Shown piece by piece: positions 10,322 to 20,143 of a stretch of 64,000 bases of DNA (the stretch's first letter is position 1; each line of letters opens with the position of its first letter). Origin of the DNA: an uncultured Woeseiaceae bacterium (GTDB lineage: Bacteria > Pseudomonadota > Gammaproteobacteria > Steroidobacterales > Woeseiaceae); contig CAJQPR010000105.1 in the NCBI GenBank assembly GCA_905480255.1, positions 43,026 through 107,025 on the forward strand. Direction: 5' to 3'. The notes under the pieces were generated by a model, which was given only the letters and a program-made list of their open reading frames with translations, did not search any database and was not told where the DNA came from. The translations under genes were made by a program, and so were the position numbers.

Positions 10322-11476
10322 ATGCAACGTCTATTGCCGCCGTTGTCGCTGTACATCCATCTGCCCTGGTGTGTGCAGAAGTGTCCCTACTGCGATTTCA
10401 ACTCCCACAAAGCCGCAGATGAAACGCCGTATCGGAGATACATCAACGCGTTGCTCGCGGATCTCGCGCTCGAAGGGATAAAGGCCGGTGATCGATCGGT
10501 CGAGAGCATTTTCCTCGGCGGCGGAACGCCAAGTCTGTTCAGTCCTGATGATATCCGGACTGTTCTGGATTCCTGCCGGAGTTATTTGTCGCTTCCCGAC
10601 CATTGTGAAATAACGATGGAAGCCAACCCTGGGACAGTCGAGCACGGCAGTCTCGCCGCTTACCGTGAAGCCGGTGTGACCAGGCTTTCCATAGGTGCAC
10701 AAAGCTTCTCACCGCAGAGCCTGAAATCTCTTGGCCGCATACATGGAACCAAGCAGATTGAAGACACATTTGCCGAGGCACAAAGTGCGGGTTTCGACAG
10801 TATCAATCTGGATCTCATGTTTGCTCTGCCGGGGCAGGACCGGGACATGGCAGCTGCCGACATTGCCATGTTGCTCGAGCTTTCCCCGGCGCATGTTTCT
10901 TACTATCAGCTGACACTTGAACCCAACACCGTGTTCTTCAGCAGGCCACCGGCCGAGATGCCGGACGAGGACACCGCCTGGGCCATCCAGGAACACGGGC
11001 ATCAGCTGTTCAGGGACGCCGGTTACGAACAGTATGAGATCTCCGCATTCGCGCGGCCCGGGCATCGTTGCCATCACAATCTGAATTACTGGCAGTTTGG
11101 TGATTACCTTGCCATCGGTGCTGGCGCACACGGCAAGCTTACAAGCTCGGACGGCGAAACGGTCCGGTATCAAAAGCCGGCAAATCCGCTGCAATATATG
11201 GAGCATGCCCTAGACGGCCGGCTGGAGTCGTTTCCGGCGCCGATCTCCGGCGCTGATCTGGACTTTGAATTCATGCTTAATGTGTTGCGATTGTCTGACG
11301 GTTTCTCGAGGCAGCTCCTGGAGGACCGGATCGGTGAGGACCGCTTGCTGGTCAGGACGACGATCGATCAGGCAGTTGCAGACGGCTTGCTGGAGAGCCC
11401 GTCGGTGGAGACCTGGAGGCCTACGTCAAGGGGTTTTCGATTCCTAAATGACCTCCAGGCGCGTTTTTTGCCTTGA
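10322..11476 (+). CDS. hemW: Radical SAM family heme chaperone HemW
   Basis: SLYIHLPWCVQKCPYCDFNSH, GGGTPSLF; adjacent to rdgB. Confidence 0.95.
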   Translation: MQRLLPPLSLYIHLPWCVQKCPYCDFNSHKAADETPYRRYINALLADLALEGIKAGDRSVESIFLGGGTPSLFSPDDIRTVLDSCRSYLSLPDHCEITMEANPGTVEHGSLAAYREAGVTRLSIGAQSFSPQSLKSLGRIHGTKQIEDTFAEAQSAGFDSINLDLMFALPGQDRDMAAADIAMLLELSPAHVSYYQLTLEPNTVFFSRPPAEMPDEDTAWAIQEHGHQLFRDAGYEQYEISAFARPGHRCHHNLNYWQFGDYLAIGAGAHGKLTSSDGETVRYQKPANPLQYMEHALDGRLESFPAPISGADLDFEFMLNVLRLSDGFSRQLLEDRIGEDRLLVRTTIDQAVADGLLESPSVETWRPTSRGFRFLNDLQARFLP

Positions 11477-11549
11477 GATATCGCGGAAGCAGGCTGCTGG
11501 ATGGGCTCGTCATTTGCACGGGCCAAGGTACGGATGCGCTAATGCTTAT

Positions 11550-11578
11550 GCACAAGGAGGCTTGTATGCCTGTTTTTT
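11550..11578 (+). terminator. Putative intrinsic terminator downstream of hemW
   Basis: GCA-CAAG gagg CTTG-ta-TGC stem with 2-nt bulge, followed by tgtttttt. Confidence 0.4.
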
Positions 11579-11735
11579 CCGGGCAATAAGCGCTAATACT
11601 CAGTCGGGCCATCCAGAAGACGCTGTAACTCATTGACATATATAATAATTCGAAATTGAACACAAAATAGACATTTTAGAAACTACTCTTTAAAAATCCC
11701 CACTTAGCGTATTCACTCAATTTTTCTCCACAGAG

Positions 11736-11758
11736 TTATCCACAGGATTTGTGGATAA
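11736..11758. promoter_or_regulatory. Inverted pair of perfect DnaA boxes
   Basis: TTATCCACA-ggatt-TGTGGATAA; one-mismatch box TTCTCCACA at 11724-11732; AT-rich tract about 11635-11730. Confidence 0.6.
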
Positions 11759-11854
11759 AATTCGGCGGTCCGAATTAGTGACTTGCGGATGGCTGTCCAT
11801 CCCTATATCCTACGCGCCCTTTTTCCTTCGCTTAACCTCTAGGGACGACCTGAA

Positions 11855-12058
11855 ATGAAAGCCGAAATCCATCCTGATTACAGCGATACCAATGTGACCT
11901 GTAGTTGCGGTAACGAATTCACTACCCGAAGCACACTCGGTAAGGACCTTGCGATCGAGGTCTGCTCGGCTTGTCATCCTTTCTATACGGGTAAGCAGAA
12001 AATCGTCGACACCGGTGGCCGGGTCGACAAATTCCGTCGTAAATACGGTATCAGCTAG
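11855..12058 (+). CDS. rpmE: 50S ribosomal protein L31 (zinc-binding C+ type)
   Basis: MKAEIHPDY...CSCGNEF...[24 protein letters not shown]. Confidence 0.97.
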   Translation: MKAEIHPDYSDTNVTCSCGNEFTTRSTLGKDLAIEVCSACHPFYTGKQKIVDTGGRVDKFRRKYGIS

Positions 12059-12265
12059 CGGTATCGGCTGGCGCAACCATCTGCGCTACCAGGAGGCTTT
12101 TTTTAGGCCCCGGCCAATTGCTCCTGTTTCCGGCATCCGGCACCATGGTGTGCTGCAGGCTGGCGCTTTGGCGTGCCTCGCACTGGCGAAGCAGTGAGAA
12201 TTCTGCCGCGTTTCTGCAGTGCAATGCGGTATAGGATATGAGCCGGTCCGCCGACGGCGAATTTA

Positions 12266-13570
12266 TTGAGGACGAATATGAGCAAAGACGTATACACGCT
12301 AACCAGCCCCGACGGAAAGTCGATGGAACTCCCGATTCGCAAAGGAACCACCGGGCCCGATGTAATTGAAATTGGCCGTCTGTTCGCTGAGCAGGGCGTG
12401 TTTACCTACGATCCCGGATTCGTATCCACCGGCAGCTGCGATAGCGACATTACGTTCATCGATGGCAAAGAAGGCGTCCTCATGTACCGGGGATACCCGG
12501 TAGAGCAACTCGCCAAGCATTCAAATTTTGTCGAAGTCGCATACCTGCTCCTTTACGGAGAATTGCCGACTGCGACAGAGCTCACGCAATTTGATACGTC
12601 GATACGCACACATACGATGTTGAACGAGGGCATGTTGCGTTTCTTCACCGGCTTTCGTTACGACGCGCATCCGATGGCCATGTTGTCGGCCGTAGTTGGG
12701 TCGATGTCCGCTTACTATCACGACACGATGGACATCAATAATCCGGAAGCACGCGAAGTCTTCACACACAGAATAATCGCCAAGCTCCCGACAATCGCGG
12801 CTGCCGCGCACAAACTGACCGCCGGGCAACCGTTCATATATCCGCGCAATGATTTGAACTACGCGGAAAATCTGTTGCACATGTTGTTCGCGGTGCCTGC
12901 GGAGGACTACGAGATAAACCAGGTCGCTGCGGAAGCCCTGGATCTCCTCTTTATTCTGCACGCCGATCATGAGCAGAACTGTTCTACCTCGACGGTACGG
13001 ATGGCAGGTAGTTCCGGCGCCAATCCTTACTCAGCAATTGCTGCCGGAATATCTGCGCTGTGGGGCCCGGCACACGGCGGGGCGAACGAAGCGGTGCTTC
13101 GCATGCTCAAAGAAATTGGTAATGCGAAAAATATTCCGAAGTTTGTAGAGAAAGCCAAGGATAAGGATGATCCGTTTCGCCTGATGGGTTTCGGTCACCG
13201 TGTCTATAAGAATTTTGATCCGCGTGCGACCATTATTCGCGAAATGTGTCACAAGGTTCTCGATCAAATGGGTCGCACAGATTCGCCGCTGTTCGAGCTT
13301 GCTCTCGAGCTTGAGCGTGTCGCGCTGAATGACGAATACTTCATCGAAAAGAATCTCTATCCGAATGTCGATTTCTATTCCGGCATCATCTATCGGGCTC
13401 TTGGAATTCCGACATCGATGTTTACCGTGATGTTTGCGATCGGCAGGACGGTCGGCTGGGTCGCACACTGGCGGGAAATGATCACTGATCCGGGTGGTCG
13501 TATCAGTCGTCCACGCCAGCTCTATTCAGGCGCAGCCAAAAGAGACTACGTAGCAGTCAAAGAGCGTTGA
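12266..13570 (+). CDS. gltA: Citrate synthase
   Basis: [37 protein letters not shown]; likely start at the internal MSKDVYTL. Confidence 0.97.
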   Translation: MRTNMSKDVYTLTSPDGKSMELPIRKGTTGPDVIEIGRLFAEQGVFTYDPGFVSTGSCDSDITFIDGKEGVLMYRGYPVEQLAKHSNFVEVAYLLLYGELPTATELTQFDTSIRTHTMLNEGMLRFFTGFRYDAHPMAMLSAVVGSMSAYYHDTMDINNPEAREVFTHRIIAKLPTIAAAAHKLTAGQPFIYPRNDLNYAENLLHMLFAVPAEDYEINQVAAEALDLLFILHADHEQNCSTSTVRMAGSSGANPYSAIAAGISALWGPAHGGANEAVLRMLKEIGNAKNIPKFVEKAKDKDDPFRLMGFGHRVYKNFDPRATIIREMCHKVLDQMGRTDSPLFELALELERVALNDEYFIEKNLYPNVDFYSGIIYRALGIPTSMFTVMFAIGRTVGWVAHWREMITDPGGRISRPRQLYSGAAKRDYVAVKER

Positions 13571-13609
13571 TTTCAGGCCGCCCACGGGCGGGGGTGTACA
13601 GCGTTTATC

Positions 13610-14224
13610 TCAAACGTCTTCGTCCAGCAACATGCGAACGGCTGAGTGGTCGGCGCGTTTCATTGGTCGTCCATCCACCGGGCTGATAGGCGCCTGACGC
13701 ATACCATCCACCGGAAAGACAGTTGCTTCAATGGAAGATTCATCATGCAGGAAGCGGAAACCTGCAAATGTTTCCGCTTGGTCCCGCCGGCTTTTCAGAC
13801 GGCGCTCATAAGCTTTGTAAGTCATCTGCTGTTCATCGAGCTTCATCGCAATCAGTTCCGGCGTGTCGGAAAAGACATGCAGGTTGACGGCTGAATTGGT
13901 TGCGGCAGTGCCGTTCAGAACCGGCCCGACAAGTCTCGGGTTGAATGGGGACAGAATCTCCATCGCGGAAAGGGCAGCGCGGCGCATCATTTGCAGCAGG
14001 TTGAGGTGTGATTCACGGCCGAACAGTTTGAGGTGTTCGCTAACGGCGTCCTGAATTTCACTATTGCCGGGAAGCGAGCCACGACCACTCAGGCCAAGCC
14101 TTTCGGCTGCCTTGGTTTTGGCCAGCCGAAAATCCTGAATGCCCTGTTCGACGATGATGCGGGCCGCTTCCTGGGCGAGCATCTGGCGCGCGCGATCGTT
14201 AACCGACACCGTTCTTTTGCCCAT
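13610..14224 (-). CDS. Conserved hypothetical protein (possible nucleotidyltransferase-like)
   Basis: 204-aa ORF with good coding context; LVGPVLNGTA...VNLHVFSD pattern recalls nucleotidyltransferase-annotated proteins. Confidence 0.6.
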   Translation of the reverse strand: MGKRTVSVNDRARQMLAQEAARIIVEQGIQDFRLAKTKAAERLGLSGRGSLPGNSEIQDAVSEHLKLFGRESHLNLLQMMRRAALSAMEILSPFNPRLVGPVLNGTAATNSAVNLHVFSDTPELIAMKLDEQQMTYKAYERRLKSRRDQAETFAGFRFLHDESSIEATVFPVDGMRQAPISPVDGRPMKRADHSAVRMLLDEDV

Positions 14225-14240
14225 TAACTCTTCTCAATAG

Positions 14241-16952
14241 TCAGAAAAGATCTTCGTTCTCATTCGATGTGTTGAAAATATCCGGAACCACATCATCAAT
14301 TCCGCATTCCGGAACCATTTCTTCACGGAAATGTTCGAACATGACGTCTTCAAAAGGATGCGAGGCGCTGGCCGGGCACCCGGTAGTTTTCGAAATGCGG
14401 ACGGTAACCATCCCTTCCGGCATCTCCATACGATGATTCGGCGCACCTTTCAGCGCAATTCGTACGAATTCGATCCAGATAGGCAGGGCAGTGCGAGAGC
14501 CTTCCTCGCGCGGTCCCAGTGCTGAATCGTCGTCGTAACCGACCCACACTATGCCAACCATGTCTGAGTTAAAGCCGGCAAACCATGCATCACGCCTGTC
14601 ATTTGATGTGCCGGTTTTACCGGACAGGTCGGTTCGACCAAGCACCCTGGCACGCACACCCGTGCCGCGGCGGACGACGTCGCGCATTGCGTCCTGAATA
14701 AGGAAAGCATTTTGTGGGCTGATTATCCGCTCCGCCAGGTTGACGTCTGCAAACAACTCCGGGGCAACAGTCGCATCCGGTCGATAGGTCTCGCCCAGAA
14801 CAGCCATCTGCTCGAGCGTTACTGTTCCGTCGTCGAAGCTGGCGTCGTACAGACCTTCGATGTCACCGACCATCGAATCATCATCAAATGCCTCATCGCC
14901 AGGTACCGCTGCCGTCACAGGGTCCTCGTCAACGCTCGTCACCATTCCAGTTTCCGGGGAGCGAACGGGATACTGCGGAGCGGGCCGTTCCGACGACGGC
15001 GGCGGTGCTTCTCCGGGTTCGCATTCCGGGCAAACCACCGCCGGATTGGCGCGATACAGCGATTCGCCATTCGGACCGATGATCGCATCGATGACATACG
15101 GTTTTACTGCATAGCCACCGTTGGCAAATGTTGCATACGCTTGCGCCATGTCCAATGGCGACGCGTTACCTCCGCCCAGTGCAAGTGAACCATTGCGCGG
15201 CAATGCAGCGTCGTTAAAACCGAATGGCGACAAATGTCTTACCGCGTTTCCGATACCGGTGTTGTTCAGCAGCAGTCGAACGGACGCGAGGTTCATCGAG
15301 CGCACCATGGCTTCACGCACCCGTTGTTCGCCGTAGAACCGACCGCTGTAGTTAACAGGTCGCCATACCTGCTCCAGTGCGCTTGAGTTAATGACAACCG
15401 GAGCGTCAAGCACGACGGTGGCCAGCGTGTTATCGGTTTCGAGTGCGGCAGAATAAATGAATGGCTTGAATGAGGAGCCCGGTTGTCGCGCGGACTGGTT
15501 GGCTCGATTGAACTTGCTCAGCGAGAAATCAAGGCCGCCAACGAGACTTGTTATGGCGCCGTCGAGCGGATCTACCGAAACCAGCGCCGACTGTGCGGTC
15601 GGTAATTGCGCCAGGGCCCAGCCACCTATAGTTACAGGCATCACATAAATGATATCGCCCGGCGCGAGAACTTCATCGGCAGTCTGTGGCGCGGCCCCGG
15701 TCGTCTCACGGTCAACGTAAGGCTTTGCCCAGGAAATTCCATGCCACGCAATGTTCGACGCAATTCCGTTTTGCAGCATGATGTCGGCACTGTTGTCTTC
15801 GTTCAGCGCGGTGACGATGGCGACCGACAGATCAGCCGGGTTGTTGTAGTCCTGCAGCTGACGCTGCAGCTCTTCAGGCCATTCGGCGTATACCTGGCGC
15901 AGAACGAGAGGATCCACCTCGACGGTATCGATCGGGCCGCGGTAGCCGCGCCGCCGGGTAAATTCAAGCAAGCCGTTCTTGACCGCGTAGTTGCCGGCAG
16001 ACTGAATTTTTGAATCGAGGGTCGTAATGACGCTGTAGCCGGCCGAATATGTTGCTGCTTCGCCGTAGCGTTTCACCATTTCACTGCGCACCATTTCGGC
16101 GACATACGGTGCCGATAGTTCGTTCTTGGTGCCGTACAATCTCGATTCGAGCGGATAGGCCAGCGCTTCATCGAGCTGTTGATCATCGATATAGCCGAGT
16201 TCGTTCATGCGGTTCAGAACATAGCGTCGCCGCATACCGGCGTTGGCAGGGCTGCGAACCGGGTTGTATTCGGATGGCGCCGGCAGAACGCCCGCCAGGG
16301 TTGCCGCTTCCGCAATGTTTATGCTCTGCAGTGACTTGCCGTAGTAGACCTGCGCTGCTGCGGCAACGCCGTAGGCGCGCTGACCGAAGAACATCTTGTT
16401 GAGGAAGAGCGCCATGATCTCTTCCTTCGTGAATTCCTGTTCGATTTGCCAGGCAAGAAAGGCTTCGCGAAGTTTTCGGGTAAAGAGCTGTTCGCGCGTC
16501 AGAAAATAGTCTCGGGCCAGCTGCTGCGTAATCGTGCTGCCACCGCCGGAGATCTCGCCGCTCTTAATAAGTAGCAGGAATGCCCGCAGAATACCCTGGT
16601 AGTCGATGCCAGGGTGCTCGAAAAAGCGGCCATCTTCGGCCGAAACGAAGGCATCAACGACATATGGCGGCAAATCATCGTAAGTAACGAGAACTCGCCG
16701 TCGCTCGCCAACCTCCTCAATGAGGCGCCCGTCACGGCTAAAAACCCTGAGAGGAATCTGTAGCGGGATCTCACGAATATTTTCCGCCTGGGGCAGGCTC
16801 GGCGATACATAGAAGTATGCCCCGATGACAGTCGCTGTTGCCGCGAGTGATCCGGCGACGCCAAGTCCCGCCAGCAGAATCAGCCAGCGCAGCTTGCGTC
16901 GCTTGCCGCCTCGTGAGCGGGATTTTGGATTTGTTGTGTTTCTGTCTTGCAT
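14241..16952 (-). CDS. mrcA: Penicillin-binding protein 1A
   Basis: Glycosyltransferase SAEDGRFFEHPGIDYQGI, transpeptidase SARQPGSSFKPF and SGKTGTSND; start at internal MQDRNTTNPK. Confidence 0.95.
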   Translation of the reverse strand: MQDRNTTNPKSRSRGGKRRKLRWLILLAGLGVAGSLAATATVIGAYFYVSPSLPQAENIREIPLQIPLRVFSRDGRLIEEVGERRRVLVTYDDLPPYVVDAFVSAEDGRFFEHPGIDYQGILRAFLLLIKSGEISGGGSTITQQLARDYFLTREQLFTRKLREAFLAWQIEQEFTKEEIMALFLNKMFFGQRAYGVAAAAQVYYGKSLQSINIAEAATLAGVLPAPSEYNPVRSPANAGMRRRYVLNRMNELGYIDDQQLDEALAYPLESRLYGTKNELSAPYVAEMVRSEMVKRYGEAATYSAGYSVITTLDSKIQSAGNYAVKNGLLEFTRRRGYRGPIDTVEVDPLVLRQVYAEWPEELQRQLQDYNNPADLSVAIVTALNEDNSADIMLQNGIASNIAWHGISWAKPYVDRETTGAAPQTADEVLAPGDIIYVMPVTIGGWALAQLPTAQSALVSVDPLDGAITSLVGGLDFSLSKFNRANQSARQPGSSFKPFIYSAALETDNTLATVVLDAPVVINSSALEQVWRPVNYSGRFYGEQRVREAMVRSMNLASVRLLLNNTGIGNAVRHLSPFGFNDAALPRNGSLALGGGNASPLDMAQAYATFANGGYAVKPYVIDAIIGPNGESLYRANPAVVCPECEPGEAPPPSSERPAPQYPVRSPETGMVTSVDEDPVTAAVPGDEAFDDDSMVGDIEGLYDASFDDGTVTLEQMAVLGETYRPDATVAPELFADVNLAERIISPQNAFLIQDAMRDVVRRGTGVRARVLGRTDLSGKTGTSNDRRDAWFAGFNSDMVGIVWVGYDDDSALGPREEGSRTALPIWIEFVRIALKGAPNHRMEMPEGMVTVRISKTTGCPASASHPFEDVMFEHFREEMVPECGIDDVVPDIFNTSNENEDLF

Positions 16953-17383
16953 GGTCGCGCGTTTCAGGGCAAACCCGCCAAAAAAGAGTGGGAAAGTGCG
17001 TCGAGCCCAGCCATATATTCGATTCGCACCGTCAAAAATTTCGCCAATTGGGATGCTGCTCCCCAAATATGGCATTCCTGTGGCAGGAGAGCTCGCCAGA
17101 ACGCTCCCAGGCCAGGTCCGATGATAGCCAGCTTTAACTTCCCGCCGCAACGAAAACCGACGTTCGTCACATGCAGGGAATTAAAAATCAGTGAGGTTTG
17201 CCTGTGCCGACCAGTTCACGGAACGAATTAGGCGGCGTCAGTACCATGAGGATCGCTGGGATGTGACCGGATCGTGAACAAAGTCACGTTTTATTTAACA
17301 TTTTATTGATATATAGTTAAATCGGTTTGCTAAGACTAAACCGAAATGTGCTTCGCAACCCTCCGACTTAGAAGGAAAAATAC

Positions 17384-18445
17384 GTGCTTTTTGGAAAAAA
17401 ATCACAGCCTCTGCTGGGCCTCGACATAACAACCTCTTCGGTCAAGTTGATCGAAATTTCCCAAAGTGGAAAAAGGTTTCGCGTCGAGTCCTATTCAGCA
17501 GAGCCCACACCGCCAAGTTCAGTGAATGAAAAGGCGATTGTGGACGCGAAAGCAGTCGGTGAGGCGATTCGCCGGGCAGTCAAACGAGCGGGCGCGAAAG
17601 CGACCGATGTGGCTATCGCCATCAGTGGTGATGCTGCAATTACCAAGGTAATTCAGATGCCCTCCAGCCTGTCCGAGAGAGATCTCGAAGGCCAGGTGGA
17701 AATTCAGGCTGACCAGTACATCCCGTTCCCGATGGAAGAAGTCAGTTTTGACTACGAGATTGTCGGGCCAAATGAAAACGATCCTGAGCTGATGGACGTA
17801 CTCCTCGTGGCAACACGTACGGAAAACGTAGAGCAGCGCCAGTCGGCGGTGCAGGCGGCCGGTCTTGCCGCCCACGTTGTCGATGTCGAGGCTTTTGCAC
17901 TCGAAAATGCCTGCCAGCTTCTCAGTCACCAGATTCCCGACAGCGGCACTGATCAATCTGTTGCCATCGTCGATATTGGCGCAAGCAGCACGACATTCAG
18001 TGTTTTGCAGGACCTGAAAGTGATTTATACCCGCGACTTCGCCTTCGGCGGCCAACAGCTCACCGAAGAAATCATGCGTACGTACGGCCTCTCAATGGAA
18101 GATGCCGGCCGTGCCAAGAAGCAGGGTGGCTTGCCAAGTAATTACCAACCGGAAGTCCTGGAACCGTTCGTCGATGACATGACGCAACAAGTCAGCCGGT
18201 CGCTGCAGTTCTACCTGGCTTCAGGTGGCGGCAGGGAGCAACCGGACATGATCCTGGTATGTGGCGGTTGCGCCAACATCCCCGGTATTGCCGACGTGAT
18301 ATCCAGCCGGGTTGGAATTCCGACCGAGGTTGGCGATCCGCTCGGACAGATGAAGATTTCATCGAAGGCCAAGTCACAGGGCGTGCATAAAGATGCAACC
18401 GCGCTCCTGACGGCCTGTGGGCTCGCACTGAGGAGCTTCGACTAA
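17384..18445 (+). CDS. pilM: Type IV pilus assembly protein PilM
   Basis: GLDITTSSVKLIEIS, VDIGASSTTFSVL; GTG start; divergent from mrcA. Confidence 0.96.
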   Translation: MLFGKKSQPLLGLDITTSSVKLIEISQSGKRFRVESYSAEPTPPSSVNEKAIVDAKAVGEAIRRAVKRAGAKATDVAIAISGDAAITKVIQMPSSLSERDLEGQVEIQADQYIPFPMEEVSFDYEIVGPNENDPELMDVLLVATRTENVEQRQSAVQAAGLAAHVVDVEAFALENACQLLSHQIPDSGTDQSVAIVDIGASSTTFSVLQDLKVIYTRDFAFGGQQLTEEIMRTYGLSMEDAGRAKKQGGLPSNYQPEVLEPFVDDMTQQVSRSLQFYLASGGGREQPDMILVCGGCANIPGIADVISSRVGIPTEVGDPLGQMKISSKAKSQGVHKDATALLTACGLALRSFD

Positions 18446-18446
18446 T

Positions 18447-19013
18447 ATGCCACGCATTAATCTACTTCCCTGGCGCGAGGAAGAGCGCAAGAAACGCCAA
18501 CAGGACTTCATGGTTGCACTGACAGCCTCGGTTATTGCCGCCGCCGCAGTCGTGGGGCTGACCTTGTTCGGTTATGTGCAGGCCATCGAAAATCAACAAG
18601 CCAGAAATCTCAGGCTCGAAACTGAAATTGCCGAGCTGGAACGAAGCATCGCTGAAATTGACGGTCTCGAGGCGCAAAAAGAACGACTTCTCGCCCGTAT
18701 GGAAATCATCGAGCAGTTGCAGCGCAGCCGCCCTGAAATTGTTCATTTGTTCGACGAGATCAGCCGGCAAATGCCAGAAGGCGTCTATTTGAACGGCATG
18801 AAGCAAACAGGAATGTCCGTTGAGCTAAAAGGTGTCGCTCAGTCAAGTACCCGGGTATCCGCCCTGATGCGTCAGGCTGATCAGTCCGAGTGGTTGACAG
18901 ACCCCAGCGTAACAAAAGTTGAGACCACGGAATCAGGCCCGGCACGGCAGGCCGAATTCGTCGTCAACCTGAAACAGGTCAGTTCGGATCCGGACATGGA
19001 GGGCGGACAATGA
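18447..19013 (+). CDS. pilN: Type IV pilus assembly protein PilN
   Basis: MPRINLLPWREEERKKRQQDF; operon position. Confidence 0.95.
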   Translation: MPRINLLPWREEERKKRQQDFMVALTASVIAAAAVVGLTLFGYVQAIENQQARNLRLETEIAELERSIAEIDGLEAQKERLLARMEIIEQLQRSRPEIVHLFDEISRQMPEGVYLNGMKQTGMSVELKGVAQSSTRVSALMRQADQSEWLTDPSVTKVETTESGPARQAEFVVNLKQVSSDPDMEGGQ

Positions 19014-19609
19014 ATTTCGTCGACGAACTCAAGAGTCTTGACGCGAATGACATCGGACGCTGGCCGTTCGTATTTCGCGCGGGCGTCATTGGAATCGTAT
19101 TTGCTGTCGTTGTAGGCATGGGCGTTTACTTCACCATCATCGAAGACAAAGCCCCCGCACTGGAGCGCGTTCAGGAAGAAGAGACCACTTTGCGGGATGT
19201 ATTTGTGAACAAGCAGCGCAAAGCGGCCAACTATGACGCCTATAAAGCACAGCTTGCACAAATGGAGCAGTCGTTTGGCACGATGCTCAGACAGCTTCCC
19301 GGCGAAACCGAGATACCCAGCCTGATCGTTGACATCTCACAGACCGGTCTGGCTGCGGGCTTGCAGGAAAAACTGTTCCAGCCGCAGCCTGAAATGCCAA
19401 AAGATTTCTACGCTGAAAAGCCTATCACCATCAGCCTTTCGGGCGGCTATCACGAGATTGCAAACTTCGTCAGCGGCATCGCGGCACTGCCACGAATCGT
19501 CACGCTGCACGACATCAATATCACGCCTGACAATCCGGAAAATTTCGACAGTCTGACCCTGCAGGTAACGGCTAAAACATATCGGTACATCGAAGAGGAG
19601 GCCGACTAG
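19010..19609 (+). CDS. pilO: Type IV pilus assembly protein PilO
   Basis: PilO-like sequence between pilN and pilP; overlaps the pilN stop. Confidence 0.94.
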   Translation: MNFVDELKSLDANDIGRWPFVFRAGVIGIVFAVVVGMGVYFTIIEDKAPALERVQEEETTLRDVFVNKQRKAANYDAYKAQLAQMEQSFGTMLRQLPGETEIPSLIVDISQTGLAAGLQEKLFQPQPEMPKDFYAEKPITISLSGGYHEIANFVSGIAALPRIVTLHDINITPDNPENFDSLTLQVTAKTYRYIEEEAD

Positions 19610-19611
19610 AC

Positions 19612-20136
19612 ATGAAGCCTTTCTCAAAAAATCTGATGGTTGTTCTCGCTGCTGTTTTCGCACTCGGTGCGTGCGGTAGCGACATGGACGACCTGGATCA
19701 ATACATAAACGAAGTTAAGGCACGACCCGGCGGACGGATCGATCCGCTGCCTGAGATAACGCCTTATGAAGTATTCACCTACGCCGCTGACCGTGAAGGG
19801 CTGCGCTCGCCGTTTGTTCCGGATTCACCGCAGGTTACCGGTGGACCAGGTGACGGTGGCACGCGACCAGATCCGGAACGCAGTCGAGAGTTTCTGGAAA
19901 GCTTTCCGCTCGACACCCTGCGCATGGTCGGAACGTTGCAGCTCGGGGATACCAGCTACGGCCTGGTGCAGACATCGGATGGTCTGATACACCGGGTTAT
20001 TCCGGGTAACTACATGGGACAGAACGACGGTCGCATCATTGCGATTCGGGACTCTGAGATTGAAATTGTTGAAATTATTTCTGACGGGATTGGCGGTTAT
20101 CTGGAACGCGACGCCGCCGTTGCTCTGGCGGACTGA
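19612..20136 (+). CDS. pilP: Type IV pilus lipoprotein PilP
   Basis: Lipobox ALGAC; LRMVGTL.. and VIPGNYMGQNDGRI. Confidence 0.94.
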   Translation: MKPFSKNLMVVLAAVFALGACGSDMDDLDQYINEVKARPGGRIDPLPEITPYEVFTYAADREGLRSPFVPDSPQVTGGPGDGGTRPDPERSREFLESFPLDTLRMVGTLQLGDTSYGLVQTSDGLIHRVIPGNYMGQNDGRIIAIRDSEIEIVEIISDGIGGYLERDAAVALAD

Positions 20137-20143
20137 AGCCTGA

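Noticed and set aside
12060-12110. Possible rpmE terminator (GCGCA-accatc-TGCGC then ccaggaggcttttttt)
   Set aside because: U tract is separated from the short stem by about 10 nt; not convincing as an intrinsic terminator
17261-17290. CRP/Vfr-like half-sites TGTGA...TCAC upstream of pilM
   Set aside because: Spacing of about 17 bp rather than 6 bp; not a valid CRP-type site
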